A stretch of 64,000 nucleotides of DNA, from the NCBI GenBank assembly GCA_014859445.1, contig JACUUC010000011.1, positions 1-64,000 on the forward strand, written 5' to 3'. This DNA comes from Bacterioplanes sp. (GTDB taxonomy: Bacteria > Pseudomonadota > Gammaproteobacteria > Pseudomonadales > Oceanobacteraceae). Below are positions 39,380 to 51,858 of the stretch, in pieces (the first letter of the stretch is position 1; every line of letters begins with the position of its first letter). The notes below the pieces were generated by a model. The model was not told the DNA's origin. It searched no databases and saw nothing but the letters and a program-made list of their open reading frames with translations. Both the position numbers and the translations under genes were made by a program.

Positions 39380-39744
39380 ACCTGACGCTCCTTACGGGCC
39401 TTATTACCGTGTTTTCGTAACGTCGAAGAACGGCCATCCACTTGATCACTACCCAAATCGGCACGCGCACGCATGGCTAAAATCAGTACGAAGGCCGTCA
39501 TCGCAAAACCAATCACGATGGCCGTTAGAACCAAAGCCTGTGGCAATGGGTCAGCATAAACCTCGCTAGCACCAACAATACTGGCACCGTTTACGGTTAA
39601 ACGACCACTGGCGAACAAAAACAAATTCACCGCATACGACAACAGAGTAATACCGAGTACAACCGGAAATGTTTGCGCACGCAACAGCAAAAAAACACCC
39701 GCTGTGGTTAAAAACCCAACGCAAATTGAATACATCAATTCCAT
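39376..39744 (-). CDS. mrpC: Mrp Na+/H+ antiporter subunit C
   Basis: NuoK-like subunit of 122 residues with three spans; DPLPQALVLTAIVIGFAMTAF is the family-typical segment. The tail is polar. Its ATG overlaps the mrpAB stop by one base (TAATG). Confidence 0.94.
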   Translation of the reverse strand: MELMYSICVGFLTTAGVFLLLRAQTFPVVLGITLLSYAVNLFLFASGRLTVNGASIVGASEVYADPLPQALVLTAIVIGFAMTAFVLILAMRARADLGSDQVDGRSSTLRKHGNKARKERQV

Positions 39745-42539
39745 TAACCTTCTCCTGCTCGCAAACGTTCGGTGGTCGTCAGCTTGCCTAAATTTGCCAA
39801 AATCAATAACGTGGCGCCCACGACAGTTAAGTACACACCCAAATCAAATATCAACGCGCTGGCAATTTCGAATTTACCCACAATCGGCCAAGAGACATAG
39901 TCAAACCACGTCGTTAAAAATTCTCGGCCAAAGGCCATACTGCCCACACCCGTCATGGTTGCGATCAACAATCCAGCCGCAATAATGGCTTGATAATTAA
40001 ATACAATACGACCTTTCATCCAATCCACACCATGCGCCACATATTGCTGAACCAAGGCAACCGCCGTGATCAGTCCGGCAATAAAGCCGCCACCGGGTAA
40101 ATTGTGTCCACGCAAGAAAATATACGCCGACACCAACAAGGCCAGCGGCAACAAACTCTGCGAAACCAGCGCCAATAAAACAGGATGTCGATCCTGAGAC
40201 CAGCGATGACCTTTGCTGTCGGTGGTTGGCATATACAACGGAATGCGCGCCAGCAATTTGTAAATACCCAATGCCGCAATGCCCAACACGGTAATTTCAC
40301 CTAACGTGTCAAAGCCACGGAAATCCACCAAAATCACATTCACCACATTGGTACCACCGCCACCAGGAACGCTGTTTTCTAAGAAAAAGGCGGAGATACT
40401 GGTAAGGGGACGAGTCAACATGACATAACACAAGGTGCCAATCACACTGCCGAAAAGCGCCGCGACCCCTAAATCACGGACAATGATTTTAAAAGGGCTA
40501 TCGATCACGGGGCTGCTTTGAGGCAGGAAGAACAGCGCCAATAAAAACAAAATAATGGTCGCTACTTCCACCGACAATTGCGTTAATGCCAAATCGGGAG
40601 CGGAAAAATACGCAAACGAAATTGACACAATCAAACCGACGACCGACAGAGCAATCAATGCTAGTAAGCGGCGATGACTCCACCAAACGGTTAACAGCGT
40701 TGCCACAATCAATAACATGGCCGCCAGCCCCACCACCCAATTCAGCGCCAACTGCGGCTGCGTGCCAACGGTTTCATGTAAGTGTAACAACGGACTGGCC
40801 GCCAAGATCAGCGCCAACAACACCAATAAAAACATAAACCGCTGCAATGACGCGTTATCCAACCAGTGATTAACAGCCACCATGGCCGTCTGCAACGCCT
40901 GTACCGCCCCCTCAAATATCTGCTTGGCATCGCGATCAGCAAACTGCCCATAAAAATGGAATAAGTGACGTCGATGCCAATACAATACCGCACCACCAAT
41001 CACGGCCACCACGCTCATCAACAAGGGCAAATTGAAGCCGTGCCACAATGACAGGCTGTAATAGGGCAATTCGTGTTGCAACACGGCTAACGAGGCAGCC
41101 GCCAGCAGATCGCCCACCATGAATTGCGGAATAATCCCCACAAACACACACAACACCACCAAAAATTCGACCGGCACACGCATAAAACGAGGCGGTTCAT
41201 GCGGCGTTCTGGGCAAATCGATCGGCTCACCATTAAAGAACACATCGTGCATAAAGCGTAACGAATAAGCGACGCCAAGTGCGCCCGCCAACGTCGCAAG
41301 AACAGGAATCCACCAGGATAATGCGCCCAGTGTTTCTTGGGTTAAGGTTTCGGCAAACATCATTTCTTTTGACAGAAAGCCATTCATCAAGGGCACACCC
41401 GCCATCGAGGCGGCAGCCACCATGGCCAATGTCGCGGTATATGGCATGTACTTAAACAAACCATTCAACTTGCGCATGTCGCGCGTACCCGATTCATGAT
41501 CAATGATCCCAGCCGCCATAAACAAAGACGCCTTAAACACCGCATGATTGATGATATGAAATACCGCGGCAATGGCCGCTAATTGTGTGTTCAACCCAAG
41601 CAGCAGCGTAATTAAACCCAAATGACTGATGGTGGAATACGCCAACAACCCTTTCAAATCATGTTTGAACAAGGCCAAATACGCCCCGACCAACATGGTA
41701 ATCATGCCCGTTAATGACACAATGACAAACCACAACTCGGTTCCCGACAATGCCGGATAAAACCGCGCCATTAAAAATACCCCAGCCTTAACCATGGTGG
41801 CTGAGTGTAAATACGCACTCACCGGAGTAGGAGCGGCCATCGCATGCGGCAGCCAAAAATGAAATGGAAACTGCGCTGACTTAGTGAACGCACCCAATAA
41901 AAACAACACCACAATTACGGTGTAATAGTCACTGGCACGAAGCACATCTCCCTGTTGCAGCAGCTCGCGTACCTCATAGGTGCCCGTCACATCAGCCATA
42001 AGCAACAGCGCGGCCAGCAAGGCCAAGCCACCAGCACCGGTGACCGTCAACGCCATTCTAGCGCCTTTGCGAGCGTCACTTTTGTGCGACCAAAAACTGA
42101 TCAACAAAAACGAACTGATACTGGTTAATTCCCAGAAAAACCACAACTGCACCACATTGTTCGATAACACGACACCCAACATGGCACTCATGAAGAAAAT
42201 CAGATACGCATAAAAACGCCCCATATTGTCACGATCAGACAAATAATAACGGGCGTACAAAATGACGAGCAGGCCAATGCCCAAAATCAACAGACCGAAT
42301 AAGTAACCTAAACCATCCAGATGAAATGAGACGCTCAAACCCAATATTGGCACCCACTCAAAGGTACTGACAATTGGGATGGCCTGAAAAACACTGGGCG
42401 TTGCTTGCAATAAAACCAACAATGCAGCCAACGGTGCCAATGCCGTCATCAGCGTGCAACCATTACGCCCCCATTTCGCCGTCAGTAACGGTACCACCAT
42501 GCCCAAAGCGGGCAACAGCAAAATCCAAAGTGCAGTCAT
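39744..42539 (-). CDS. mrpA: Mrp Na+/H+ antiporter, fused subunits A and B
   Basis: A 931-residue protein: an N-terminal NuoL-like proton-translocating domain (about 1-480), an MrpA-specific C-terminal part (about 560-760) and a C-terminal MnhB domain (about 790-925). The fused AB type and six-gene order define a group 2 Mrp antiporter, as in Pseudomonas and Vibrio. Conserved residues are seen in WFFWELTSISSFLLI (glutamate) and KSAQFPFHFWLPHAMAAPTP. It starts the operon. The complex exports Na+ against H+ and would support salt and alkali tolerance and a sodium-driven motor. Confidence 0.95.
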   Translation of the reverse strand: MTALWILLLPALGMVVPLLTAKWGRNGCTLMTALAPLAALLVLLQATPSVFQAIPIVSTFEWVPILGLSVSFHLDGLGYLFGLLILGIGLLVILYARYYLSDRDNMGRFYAYLIFFMSAMLGVVLSNNVVQLWFFWELTSISSFLLISFWSHKSDARKGARMALTVTGAGGLALLAALLLMADVTGTYEVRELLQQGDVLRASDYYTVIVVLFLLGAFTKSAQFPFHFWLPHAMAAPTPVSAYLHSATMVKAGVFLMARFYPALSGTELWFVIVSLTGMITMLVGAYLALFKHDLKGLLAYSTISHLGLITLLLGLNTQLAAIAAVFHIINHAVFKASLFMAAGIIDHESGTRDMRKLNGLFKYMPYTATLAMVAAASMAGVPLMNGFLSKEMMFAETLTQETLGALSWWIPVLATLAGALGVAYSLRFMHDVFFNGEPIDLPRTPHEPPRFMRVPVEFLVVLCVFVGIIPQFMVGDLLAAASLAVLQHELPYYSLSLWHGFNLPLLMSVVAVIGGAVLYWHRRHLFHFYGQFADRDAKQIFEGAVQALQTAMVAVNHWLDNASLQRFMFLLVLLALILAASPLLHLHETVGTQPQLALNWVVGLAAMLLIVATLLTVWWSHRRLLALIALSVVGLIVSISFAYFSAPDLALTQLSVEVATIILFLLALFFLPQSSPVIDSPFKIIVRDLGVAALFGSVIGTLCYVMLTRPLTSISAFFLENSVPGGGGTNVVNVILVDFRGFDTLGEITVLGIAALGIYKLLARIPLYMPTTDSKGHRWSQDRHPVLLALVSQSLLPLALLVSAYIFLRGHNLPGGGFIAGLITAVALVQQYVAHGVDWMKGRIVFNYQAIIAAGLLIATMTGVGSMAFGREFLTTWFDYVSWPIVGKFEIASALIFDLGVYLTVVGATLLILANLGKLTTTERLRAGEG

Positions 42540-42642
42540 ATCACATCAGCCTCAAATCAACGGCAAGACAAAGAATGCAGCAAAGATAGCACGTATAAAT
42601 AAGACGAACAGAGAGAATAAGGAACTTTTTTACAGAAGAGGT

Positions 42643-42679
42643 GTCAGCTCAGCGCGACGACGATGGGCGCCGAGCTGAC
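42643..42679 (-). terminator. Long hairpin between hemE and mrpAB
   Basis: A 13-bp stem (one G-U pair on the minus strand, but an A-C mismatch on the plus strand) with an 11-base loop lies 23 bases after the hemE stop. No T run follows, so it may be a factor-dependent terminator or an RNA 3'-end stabiliser. The compensating wobble points to function in the minus-strand RNA. Confidence 0.4.
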
Positions 42680-42701
42680 AATCGAGAAACAAGATAAACG
42701 A

Positions 42702-43769
42702 TTACGCCTGATGGTATTTCGGACTTAACTCCACCACCGCCTCAACAAAGGCTTTGGCATGTTCTGGGTCGACAAACTGATGAATGCCATGCCCCAAGTT
42801 AAACACATGGCCACTGCCTTGGCCGTAGCTAGCCAGAATGCGCTCCACTTCGGCACGAATGGTAGCTGGCGAAGCATACAATACGGACGGGTCCATATTG
42901 CCTTGCAACGCCACTTGATCACCAACACGGGCGCGCGCACTGCCGATGTCCGTTGTCCAATCCAAACCAAGTGCATCCGCGCCCGTAGCAGCCATGTCTT
43001 CCAACCATTGGCCACCGCCTTTGGTGAACAAAATCACAGGGATTTTACGTCCTTCATGCTCGCGAATCAGGCCCGATACAATTTGCTGCATGTAATCCAG
43101 TGAAAAGGCTTTGTAGGCCACATCACTCAAGCTACCGCCCCAAGTATCAAAAATCTGCACCGCTTGAGCACCGGCTTTGATTTGTGCATTCAAGTAATCA
43201 ATGACCGATTTCGCCAGCACATCCAACAACTGATGCATCACCTCCGGCGTATCGTACATCATGGCTTTAACATGACGAAAATCTTTAGACGAACCGCCCT
43301 CCACCATGTAAGTGGCCAGTGTCCACGGGCTGCCCGAAAAGCCAATCAGCGGCACGCGGCCATTCAGCTCGCGGCGAATGGTCGACACGGCATTCAACAC
43401 ATAATCCAAATCGGACTCGGTATTGACCACGTTCAGACTTTGCACATCGGCTTCGGTACGAATGATTTTTTTGAAACGTGGGCCTTCACCCGTTTCAAAA
43501 TACAGCCCCAACCCCATGGCATCGGGAATGGTCAAAATGTCTGAAAACAAAATCGCGGCATCCAGCGGATAACGATCCAACGGCTGAATCGTCACCTCAC
43601 AGGCCAACTCGGCATTTTTACACAACGCCATAAAATCACCGGCCTGCGCGCGACTGGCGCGGTACTCGGGTAAATAACGCCCAGCCTGACGCATCATCCA
43701 CACCGGTGTGCGATCAACAGGCTGACGCATCAGCGCCTTTAAAAAACGATCATTTTTCAATTCAGACAT
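42702..43769 (-). CDS. hemE: Uroporphyrinogen decarboxylase
   Basis: Decarboxylates uroporphyrinogen III to coproporphyrinogen III in heme synthesis. The 355-residue cytosolic protein shows the N-terminal [13 protein letters not shown] motif, the [12 protein letters not shown] segment with the catalytic aspartate, and the C-terminal [16 protein letters not shown] segment. In Pseudomonas hemE follows gltD directly; here a lipoprotein gene lies between, so hemE probably has its own promoter. Confidence 0.97.
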   Translation of the reverse strand: MSELKNDRFLKALMRQPVDRTPVWMMRQAGRYLPEYRASRAQAGDFMALCKNAELACEVTIQPLDRYPLDAAILFSDILTIPDAMGLGLYFETGEGPRFKKIIRTEADVQSLNVVNTESDLDYVLNAVSTIRRELNGRVPLIGFSGSPWTLATYMVEGGSSKDFRHVKAMMYDTPEVMHQLLDVLAKSVIDYLNAQIKAGAQAVQIFDTWGGSLSDVAYKAFSLDYMQQIVSGLIREHEGRKIPVILFTKGGGQWLEDMAATGADALGLDWTTDIGSARARVGDQVALQGNMDPSVLYASPATIRAEVERILASYGQGSGHVFNLGHGIHQFVDPEHAKAFVEAVVELSPKYHQA

Positions 43770-43808
43770 GAGTTAACTCAACAGACAAAACAAGATGGCA
43801 GCATGATA

Positions 43809-43836
43809 ACAAAAAACCCGACCAATGGCCGGGTTT
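43809..43836 (-). terminator. Rho-independent terminator after the Ig-like lipoprotein gene
   Basis: A 10-bp stem with one G-U pair and a 3-base loop is followed on the minus strand by at least six T residues. It lies about 20 bases after the lipoprotein stop and before hemE, so the lipoprotein gene is a separate transcription unit. Confidence 0.8.
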
Positions 43837-43854
43837 AGATCAAGCAAATACCGA

Positions 43855-45699
43855 TTATGGAAATAAACGAACCTTCACTGTTTTATCACCACTGGTCGCA
43901 GTAATTTCTATTTTTTTAGGGTCATCGTCAACGGCATAACTAACCCGATATAACGCTCCATAGTTTGGCAAGCCATTGCCTTGATTGAGGCCCAAAATGC
44001 CAATACTGTTTGGTACGTTGCCTTCATCTGCTAAAACATCATAGCCATCACCGCTGATTGCCAAGGACGTGCCGCTAGCAGGTATATTGCCATTGGCATC
44101 TTGCAACACAACATAAAAATCACCAGTATCACCAGGAACGCCTTCTAGATCTGGAGGCGTTGTAGATGTATAAGTAGTGCCATCAAAGGAATAAAAGCTG
44201 ATGGTTACCGAGTTGGCCACCGATTGCATTAACCGATTTTGAGCACGAACGTGCATCAAATTCGCACAATGCCCTAAAGCACGCGCCTCCTCAGAACACA
44301 ATGCGCCTTGGTAAAAACTCGGTGCCGCCGTTAAAGCGCCATTTGAATCATAATCAATAAATGGCTCGACAGGTCGATCATTGTCATCTAGATCTAATAC
44401 ACCATTCCAGTTATCGTCACGAAATGCTTCTGCAAATGATAAAAATGGTTCAGGGTTCGGTGAAACATCAAATGTGTAGTTACCATTTTGATCAGTGAAA
44501 CCGGACTCCCCAACCGAATAAGCCAGAATGGTGGTCATGCCGATGCGCTCATTGACTGTTTTCAAAGTCGGATGAACACCTTCAAAGTCGGGGCGTGCCC
44601 CACCACTACGCCATATAACGGAACATACGCCTTCTTCTGTGGTACAGAAAGGTGTAATGATGCCGGACTCAGCTGTAAAATTAACTACCGTGCCATCAGG
44701 TACAGGGTTACCAAAAGCGTCACTTGCTGATACGGTAGCTGATACTGCAACATTATTAATATTGTAAGCACCTGGGTTGAACGTCTCCAATGCTAGAGAG
44801 AAACGATCTTGACGTGGTAAACCGGTTGTAATCGAAATAGGTAACGAACTGGTGCTAATCGAGGTTACGCCATCATTAGCCAACGTCGTTGCCACGACCG
44901 AAACGATGGCATGCGTAGAACCGCTTTGCAGCACAGCTTTCACTCGACCGTCTTCATCTGTCACACCCGATGTTAATGCCAAAGCAGCACCACCCGATGC
45001 ACCGACTAATTTAAACGTCACATTTTTATTTGAAATAGGGTTATTCGTTTGATCAACCACCTGAAAACCAACTTCAATCAAATGTGGCAGCGTGCTATTG
45101 GCAATGGTATTTACAGCAAGAGCAGGTTGCTCTAAAGGCAAGGTAACAATCGCACCCACTTCGGGCGGTATAACATTGATTGTAGCGACTGCGGTATGCA
45201 ACAGATTGGTCTTATCAATTTCCCCCGCTTCAGCTGGGTATAATTTAAATGAGATAACATCGTCACCAGAACAGCCCTTGGCTTCATAAGTGACTAATAC
45301 CTGTCCATTAGAAGTAACGACTTCTGGTCGGCTAAATGATGCTTTATTGGTATCCACGCAGCCGGATGTAAACTCAATACCGTATTGCTGTGAAACAATT
45401 CGACTGTTGTTATTATCAATATCGACAACATTTGCACTGACACTGGTTGTACCACCCGCGCTTAACGTAGCACTTGTTAAGTTTAACGAGCCCAGTTCGA
45501 AAGAAGATCCAACACCTGTTCCTAATCGTGGACGCTCAATTGATGGAGACGTAGTGACACCATCAAGATTGCCGTCATCCGTTGACGTACCGTCATTATT
45601 TCCTGTACCGCTATCAGGCACAACCGGATCACTACTACCGCCACACGCTGTTAGCAACATGGCCAGTAACAATGCCATCAATATGTTTGGCTTTTGCAT
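43855..45699 (-). CDS. Large outer-membrane-type lipoprotein with Ig-like repeats
   Basis: A 614-residue predicted lipoprotein. The signal peptide ends in the lipobox LLTAC with C19; G20 at +2 favours the outer membrane. A low-complexity D/G/T/S linker (20-55) is followed by three Big_1/invasin-like Ig domains (about 70-190, 205-295 and 300-400), as judged by NPVPDGTVVNFTAESG-type segments. A region with EF-hand-like loops follows (D428-x-N430-x-N432-G-x-x-D436-x-x-D439, also near 403 and 449), then a last beta-rich domain to the C-terminus. Three close cysteine pairs suggest disulfides. Base composition looks more AT-rich than the neighbours. Surface attachment or scaffolding is inference. 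ATG 45717 is an alternative start. Confidence 0.85.
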   Translation of the reverse strand: MQKPNILMALLLAMLLTACGGSSDPVVPDSGTGNNDGTSTDDGNLDGVTTSPSIERPRLGTGVGSSFELGSLNLTSATLSAGGTTSVSANVVDIDNNNSRIVSQQYGIEFTSGCVDTNKASFSRPEVVTSNGQVLVTYEAKGCSGDDVISFKLYPAEAGEIDKTNLLHTAVATINVIPPEVGAIVTLPLEQPALAVNTIANSTLPHLIEVGFQVVDQTNNPISNKNVTFKLVGASGGAALALTSGVTDEDGRVKAVLQSGSTHAIVSVVATTLANDGVTSISTSSLPISITTGLPRQDRFSLALETFNPGAYNINNVAVSATVSASDAFGNPVPDGTVVNFTAESGIITPFCTTEEGVCSVIWRSGGARPDFEGVHPTLKTVNERIGMTTILAYSVGESGFTDQNGNYTFDVSPNPEPFLSFAEAFRDDNWNGVLDLDDNDRPVEPFIDYDSNGALTAAPSFYQGALCSEEARALGHCANLMHVRAQNRLMQSVANSVTISFYSFDGTTYTSTTPPDLEGVPGDTGDFYVVLQDANGNIPASGTSLAISGDGYDVLADEGNVPNSIGILGLNQGNGLPNYGALYRVSYAVDDDPKKIEITATSGDKTVKVRLFP

Positions 45700-45784
45700 G
45701 CTGATACGCTCCATCATATTTTTTATTCCAGCAAAAATCGTATTGTGCGAAAGAATAGCCTACCTTACCCATCCTTACCACCAA

Positions 45785-45821
45785 CAAAAACGCGGCCTAA
45801 GGGGAAATCTTAGGCCGCGTT
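45785..45821 (-). terminator. Rho-independent terminator after gltD
   Basis: A perfect 13-bp stem (AACGCGGCCTAAG with its complement) and 7-base loop are followed on the minus strand by a T run. It lies about 40 bases past the gltD stop and separates gltBD from the lipoprotein gene. Confidence 0.9.
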
Positions 45822-45859
45822 GATGTTTGTGCGATGGTCAGATGACCGTTTACGCCACG

Positions 45860-47296
<1,437 letters not shown>

Positions 47297-47303
47297 TCAG
47301 CAG

Positions 47304-47326
47304 CGTCCAGAGTATTACTCTGGACG
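47304..47326 (-). other. Intercistronic hairpin at the gltB stop codon
   Basis: A perfect 10-bp stem (CGTCCAGAGT with ACTCTGGACG) and 3-base loop include the gltB stop codon. It has no T run. It may tune gltD translation or RNA decay, but coincidence with coding sequence cannot be excluded. Confidence 0.35.
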
Positions 47327-50300
47327 GGCACGGGTATTGTTCAGTAATTGTTGTAAATCGGCCGCTTTCGGCTTCACCAACCAGAACTTGTTGATAAAAC
47401 CAGCAAAGTCTTCGAGGATCTCTTGCCCCCAAGCACTGCCCGTTTCATTGACGTATTCAGTCAATACCGTACGCAAGTGGCTACGATACTCTTCGGTTTC
47501 TTCATTACTGATACGGTGAATGGCAACCAGCTCATGGTTAAAGTTATCAACGAAGCTGTTGTCCATATCCAATACATAAGCAAAACCACCGGTCATGCCC
47601 GCGCCAAAGTTGTATCCGGTTTTACCCAACACACACACAAAACCGCCAGTCATGTATTCACAGCAGTGATCTCCTGCCCCTTCGATGACGGCATGCGCAC
47701 CGGAGTTACGTACGGCAAAACGTTCTCCCGCACGACCTGCGGCCAGTAATTTACCGCCGGTTGCACCGTATAAGCAGGTATTACCCACAATCGAGGTGTC
47801 GTTGGTTTTGAAGCCCGAGTTTTTCGGTGGGTAAATCACCAGCTTACCACCCGTCATCCCTTTACCGACGTAGTCGTTGGCATCACCTTCCAATTCCATT
47901 TCCAAGCCGCCTGCGTTCCAGACGCCGAATGACTGACCGGCAACGCCGGTGAGTTTCAAGCGAATTGGCGCATTCGCCATACCTTGGTTGCCATGACGCT
48001 TCGCGATTTCACCCGATAAACGTGCGCCAATTGAACGATCACAGTTGGTGATGGTGTAGCTGAATTCACCACCCGTTTTTTGCTCAATGGCCGGTAAAAT
48101 ATCGGCCACCATACGTTCCGCCAGAGCGGCGACGTCGTAAGGTAAATTGCGTTCAACCTGAACGGTATGCGGTTTGTCAGCCGGAATGTGGTCATTGGCC
48201 AGCAATGGCATCAAATCCAGATTGCGCTGCTTACTGGTATGACCTTCGATCATTTCCAGTAAGTCGGTACGACCCACCAGCTCCTCCAGTGTACGAACAC
48301 CCAGCTGCGCCATCCAGCCACGAACCTCTTCCGCCATAAAGCGGAAGTAGTTTTTCACCATGTCCGCGGTACCAATGTAATGACCGTCACGCAAGCCTTG
48401 ATCTTGGGTGGCAACACCCGTTGCGCAGTTGTTCAAATGACAAATACGCAAGTATTTACAGCCTACAGCCACCATCGGCAACGTACCAAAGCCAAATGAC
48501 TCAGCACCCAAAATGGCGGCTTTCACGACGTCCAGACCCGACTTCAAGCCACCGTCCGTTTGTACGCGAACTTTACCGCGCAAATCGTTAGCACGTAACG
48601 CTTGGTGTGCTTCGGATAAGCCCAGTTCCCACGGAGAACCAGCATACTTAATCGAGCTAATGGGTGATGCGGCGGTACCGCCGTCGTAACCCGAAATGGT
48701 GATCAAGTCGGCATACGCCTTGGCCACACCGGCGGCAATGGTGCCGACACCCGGCTCAGAAACCAGTTTCACCGACACCAAAGCACTGGGGTTCACTTGT
48801 TTCAAATCGAAGATCAGCTGTGCCAAATCTTCGATAGAGTAAATATCATGATGCGGCGGTGGCGAAATCAGTGTCACTCCGGGTACGGAATAACGCAACG
48901 TAGCGATCAGATCATTCACCTTACCGCCTGGCAATTGGCCGCCTTCACCCGGCTTAGCCCCTTGCGCCACTTTGATCTGCAACACTTCGGCACTGGATAA
49001 GTACGCTGGCGTCACACCAAAACGGCCGGATGCGATTTGTTTGATCTTAGAGTTTTTGTAGGTGCCATAGCGCGCAGGGTCTTCACCGCCCTCACCCGAG
49101 TTGGAGCGACCGCCCAATTCGTTCATGGCTTCGGCCAACGCTTCGTGTGCTTCGGGCGATAACGCACCCAGAGACATGGCGGCCGTATCAAAGCGAGGGT
49201 ATAAAGCTTCGGCCGGCTCTACTTCGCTGATATCGATCGGCGTGATGTCCTTACGGAACGCCAATAAGTCACGCAGCGTGGCGACCGGACGTTGGTTCAC
49301 CAAATCGGCAAAACGATCATAAGCCGCTTGGCTATTAGTCTGTACGGCTTCTTGGATGTTTTTCACCACATCGGGGTTGTACGCATGGTATTCACCGCCA
49401 TGAACGTACTTAATCAAGCCGCCATGTTCTAACTTCTTACGATTCTTCCACGCATGGCTGCGCACCAATTCCAAATCGGCTTGGAAATCCGCAAATGTGG
49501 CGCCACTGATGCGACTGGTCACACCGGTAAAACACAGGTCAACCACGTCTTTGCTCAAGCCGACCGCCTCAAACAACTGCGAACCACGGTACGACGCAAT
49601 GGTTGAAATCCCCATTTTCGACATGACCTTCAGCAGGCCTTTACGGATGGCTTTGCGGAAGTTTTTGCACGATTTCAGTGGGTCGCCCAACAATTCGTTG
49701 GTGCGATGCAAATCGGTAATCACGTCGTAGGCCAACCAGGGATAAATCGCGGTCGCGCCAAATCCAATCAACACCGCAAATTGGTGTGGGTCACGAGCGG
49801 CACCGGTTTCAACCACGATGTTGCCACGGGTACGCAAACCCTGTTTCGACAAACGATGATGTACCGCACCAACGGCCATGGCCGCTGGAATCAGCAGTTG
49901 CTCCGACGTGACATCCCGATCCGACAAAATCAACACCACGGTGCCAGAGCGTAGCGCTTCTTCTGCACGATCGGCCAAATTAACGATGGCTTGTTGCAAG
50001 CCCTCAGCCGGATCGAACGCCATGGACAAGGTTTTGTGCTGAAATGCTGGCAAACCTGTCGCTTTTAAACTCGAAAATTTCAGTGGTGACAAAATTGGTG
50101 ACGTTAAGATGACGCGTTTCGCATGATCTTCGGTTTCTGCAAATACGTTTTTCTCACCACCAATACAGGTTTCAAGCGACATCACGATGGTTTCACGCAA
50201 CGGATCAATCGGTGGATTGGTCACCTGCGCAAATTGTTGACGGAAGTAATCCGCCATGTGACGTACACGCAACGACAATACCGCCATCGGGGTATCATCA

Positions 50301-51766
50301 CCCATCGAACCCGTGGCTTCTTGTCCATCTTCCGCCATCGGACGTAATACTTGGTCACGCTCTTCGTTGGTTATCAGTTGCAGTTTTTGATGCGTATTTA
50401 AGGCATCACCGCTCACCACCGTGGTATCCGCACCGTGATTGCTGTGTAATGTGCTTTCGACACGAATCGCATGTTCTTTCAACCATTGCTTGTATGGCTT
50501 TTGCGTTTTCAGCATGGTGTCGATGTCATCGGTATTCAGCAACTTGCCTTCTTGCGTATCAATCGCAAGAATTTCACCCGGCCCGACACGACCTTTGGCG
50601 ACAACGTCTTCCGGCTTATAACCGTAAACACCCACTTCGGATGCGACAGTGATGAAATTGTTTTTGGTGATCACCCAGCGCGATGGGCGCAAACCATTAC
50701 GATCCAAACCGCAAACCGCATAACGACCGTCGGTGATCACGAGTCCGGCAGGGCCATCCCACGCTTCCATGTGCATGGAATTGTACTCGTAGAACGCACG
50801 TAGATCGGGATCCATCGTTTCGACGTTTTGCCAAGCCGGTGGAATCATCATACGAATCGCACGGAATAAGTTCATACCGCCGGTTGCCAACAGCTCCAGC
50901 ATGTTATCCATGGACGAGGAATCGGAACCGGTGGTGTTTACAATGGGTGAAATGTCGGCCAAGTTCGGCAGCAAATCACTTTCAAATTGCGAGATACGGG
51001 CATTCGCCCAACCACGGTTACCCTGAATGGTGTTGATTTCACCGTTGTGCGCCAACATGCGGAATGGCTGAGCTAAGGGCCAGCGAGGCATGGTATTGGT
51101 CGAGAAACGCTGATGGAATACGCAAATCGCGGTTTCTAACCGAGGATCACCCAAGTCCAAATAAAAGTTAGGTAGGTCAACCGGCATCATTAAGCCTTTA
51201 TAGGACAACACACGGTCCGACAGGCTGGCTACGTAGAAATCCGGATGACCCGCAAGGGCCTTTTCCATGTAACGACGAGCGTAGAACAATTTAACGGTTA
51301 AGGCTTCTTGTTCTAATAACGCATTGGGGGCAACAAATACTTGTTCAAAACGAGGCAAACAATCAATCGCCATCGGGCCCAAGCAGTCGTTATTGGTTGG
51401 CACCGTACGCCATCCCAAAATATTCAGACCTTGTCCCAACAGCGCTTGCTCAATGGCGGCTTTCTGTTGCTGATAAACGGACTCGTCAAGGTCCATGAAT
51501 AACATGCCGACAGCGTATTGAGCGGGTAATTGAATACCGGCATCCGCCATCACAGCACGTAAGAAAGAATCTGGCTTTTGCAGTAATAAACCACAACCAT
51601 CGCCCGTTTTACCATCGGCAGCAATACCGCCACGATGCGTCATACAGGTTAAAGACTCAATCGCGGTGGTCAATAGTTCGTGACTCGGCTCGCCATGAAG
51701 ATGGGCAAGCAAACCAAAACCGCAGTTATCTTTAAATTCACCTGGAGTGTACAGACCGGCTCTCAT
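47315..51766 (-). CDS. gltB: Glutamate synthase large subunit
   Basis: Alpha subunit that converts glutamine and 2-oxoglutarate to two glutamates. A 14-residue propeptide precedes the amidotransferase nucleophile C15 (DNCGFG), which becomes N-terminal after cleavage. The class II glutaminase domain (about 15-430), central domain, FMN/2-oxoglutarate synthase domain (about 790-1160) and GXGXG beta-helix domain (about 1220-1440) follow. The [3Fe-4S] cysteines are in [12 protein letters not shown]. Length is 1483 residues. It is transcribed before gltD, as in other gammaproteobacteria. Confidence 0.97.
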   Translation of the reverse strand: MRAGLYTPGEFKDNCGFGLLAHLHGEPSHELLTTAIESLTCMTHRGGIAADGKTGDGCGLLLQKPDSFLRAVMADAGIQLPAQYAVGMLFMDLDESVYQQQKAAIEQALLGQGLNILGWRTVPTNNDCLGPMAIDCLPRFEQVFVAPNALLEQEALTVKLFYARRYMEKALAGHPDFYVASLSDRVLSYKGLMMPVDLPNFYLDLGDPRLETAICVFHQRFSTNTMPRWPLAQPFRMLAHNGEINTIQGNRGWANARISQFESDLLPNLADISPIVNTTGSDSSSMDNMLELLATGGMNLFRAIRMMIPPAWQNVETMDPDLRAFYEYNSMHMEAWDGPAGLVITDGRYAVCGLDRNGLRPSRWVITKNNFITVASEVGVYGYKPEDVVAKGRVGPGEILAIDTQEGKLLNTDDIDTMLKTQKPYKQWLKEHAIRVESTLHSNHGADTTVVSGDALNTHQKLQLITNEERDQVLRPMAEDGQEATGSMGDDTPMAVLSLRVRHMADYFRQQFAQVTNPPIDPLRETIVMSLETCIGGEKNVFAETEDHAKRVILTSPILSPLKFSSLKATGLPAFQHKTLSMAFDPAEGLQQAIVNLADRAEEALRSGTVVLILSDRDVTSEQLLIPAAMAVGAVHHRLSKQGLRTRGNIVVETGAARDPHQFAVLIGFGATAIYPWLAYDVITDLHRTNELLGDPLKSCKNFRKAIRKGLLKVMSKMGISTIASYRGSQLFEAVGLSKDVVDLCFTGVTSRISGATFADFQADLELVRSHAWKNRKKLEHGGLIKYVHGGEYHAYNPDVVKNIQEAVQTNSQAAYDRFADLVNQRPVATLRDLLAFRKDITPIDISEVEPAEALYPRFDTAAMSLGALSPEAHEALAEAMNELGGRSNSGEGGEDPARYGTYKNSKIKQIASGRFGVTPAYLSSAEVLQIKVAQGAKPGEGGQLPGGKVNDLIATLRYSVPGVTLISPPPHHDIYSIEDLAQLIFDLKQVNPSALVSVKLVSEPGVGTIAAGVAKAYADLITISGYDGGTAASPISSIKYAGSPWELGLSEAHQALRANDLRGKVRVQTDGGLKSGLDVVKAAILGAESFGFGTLPMVAVGCKYLRICHLNNCATGVATQDQGLRDGHYIGTADMVKNYFRFMAEEVRGWMAQLGVRTLEELVGRTDLLEMIEGHTSKQRNLDLMPLLANDHIPADKPHTVQVERNLPYDVAALAERMVADILPAIEQKTGGEFSYTITNCDRSIGARLSGEIAKRHGNQGMANAPIRLKLTGVAGQSFGVWNAGGLEMELEGDANDYVGKGMTGGKLVIYPPKNSGFKTNDTSIVGNTCLYGATGGKLLAAGRAGERFAVRNSGAHAVIEGAGDHCCEYMTGGFVCVLGKTGYNFGAGMTGGFAYVLDMDNSFVDNFNHELVAIHRISNEETEEYRSHLRTVLTEYVNETGSAWGQEILEDFAGFINKFWLVKPKAADLQQLLNNTRARPE

Positions 51767-51858
51767 AGAACAGCCCTCTCAGTTGTGTCGATTTAACATC
51801 ATTAGTCGTTTCGTCATCACGCCCTCTTATGGGGCATTGCAGAGACAAAAGGATTGGC

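Noticed and set aside
45290-45823. Plus-strand open frame of 177 codons opposite the lipoprotein N-terminus
   Set aside because: It crosses the lipoprotein start and the gltD terminator and has no ribosome binding site or similarity.
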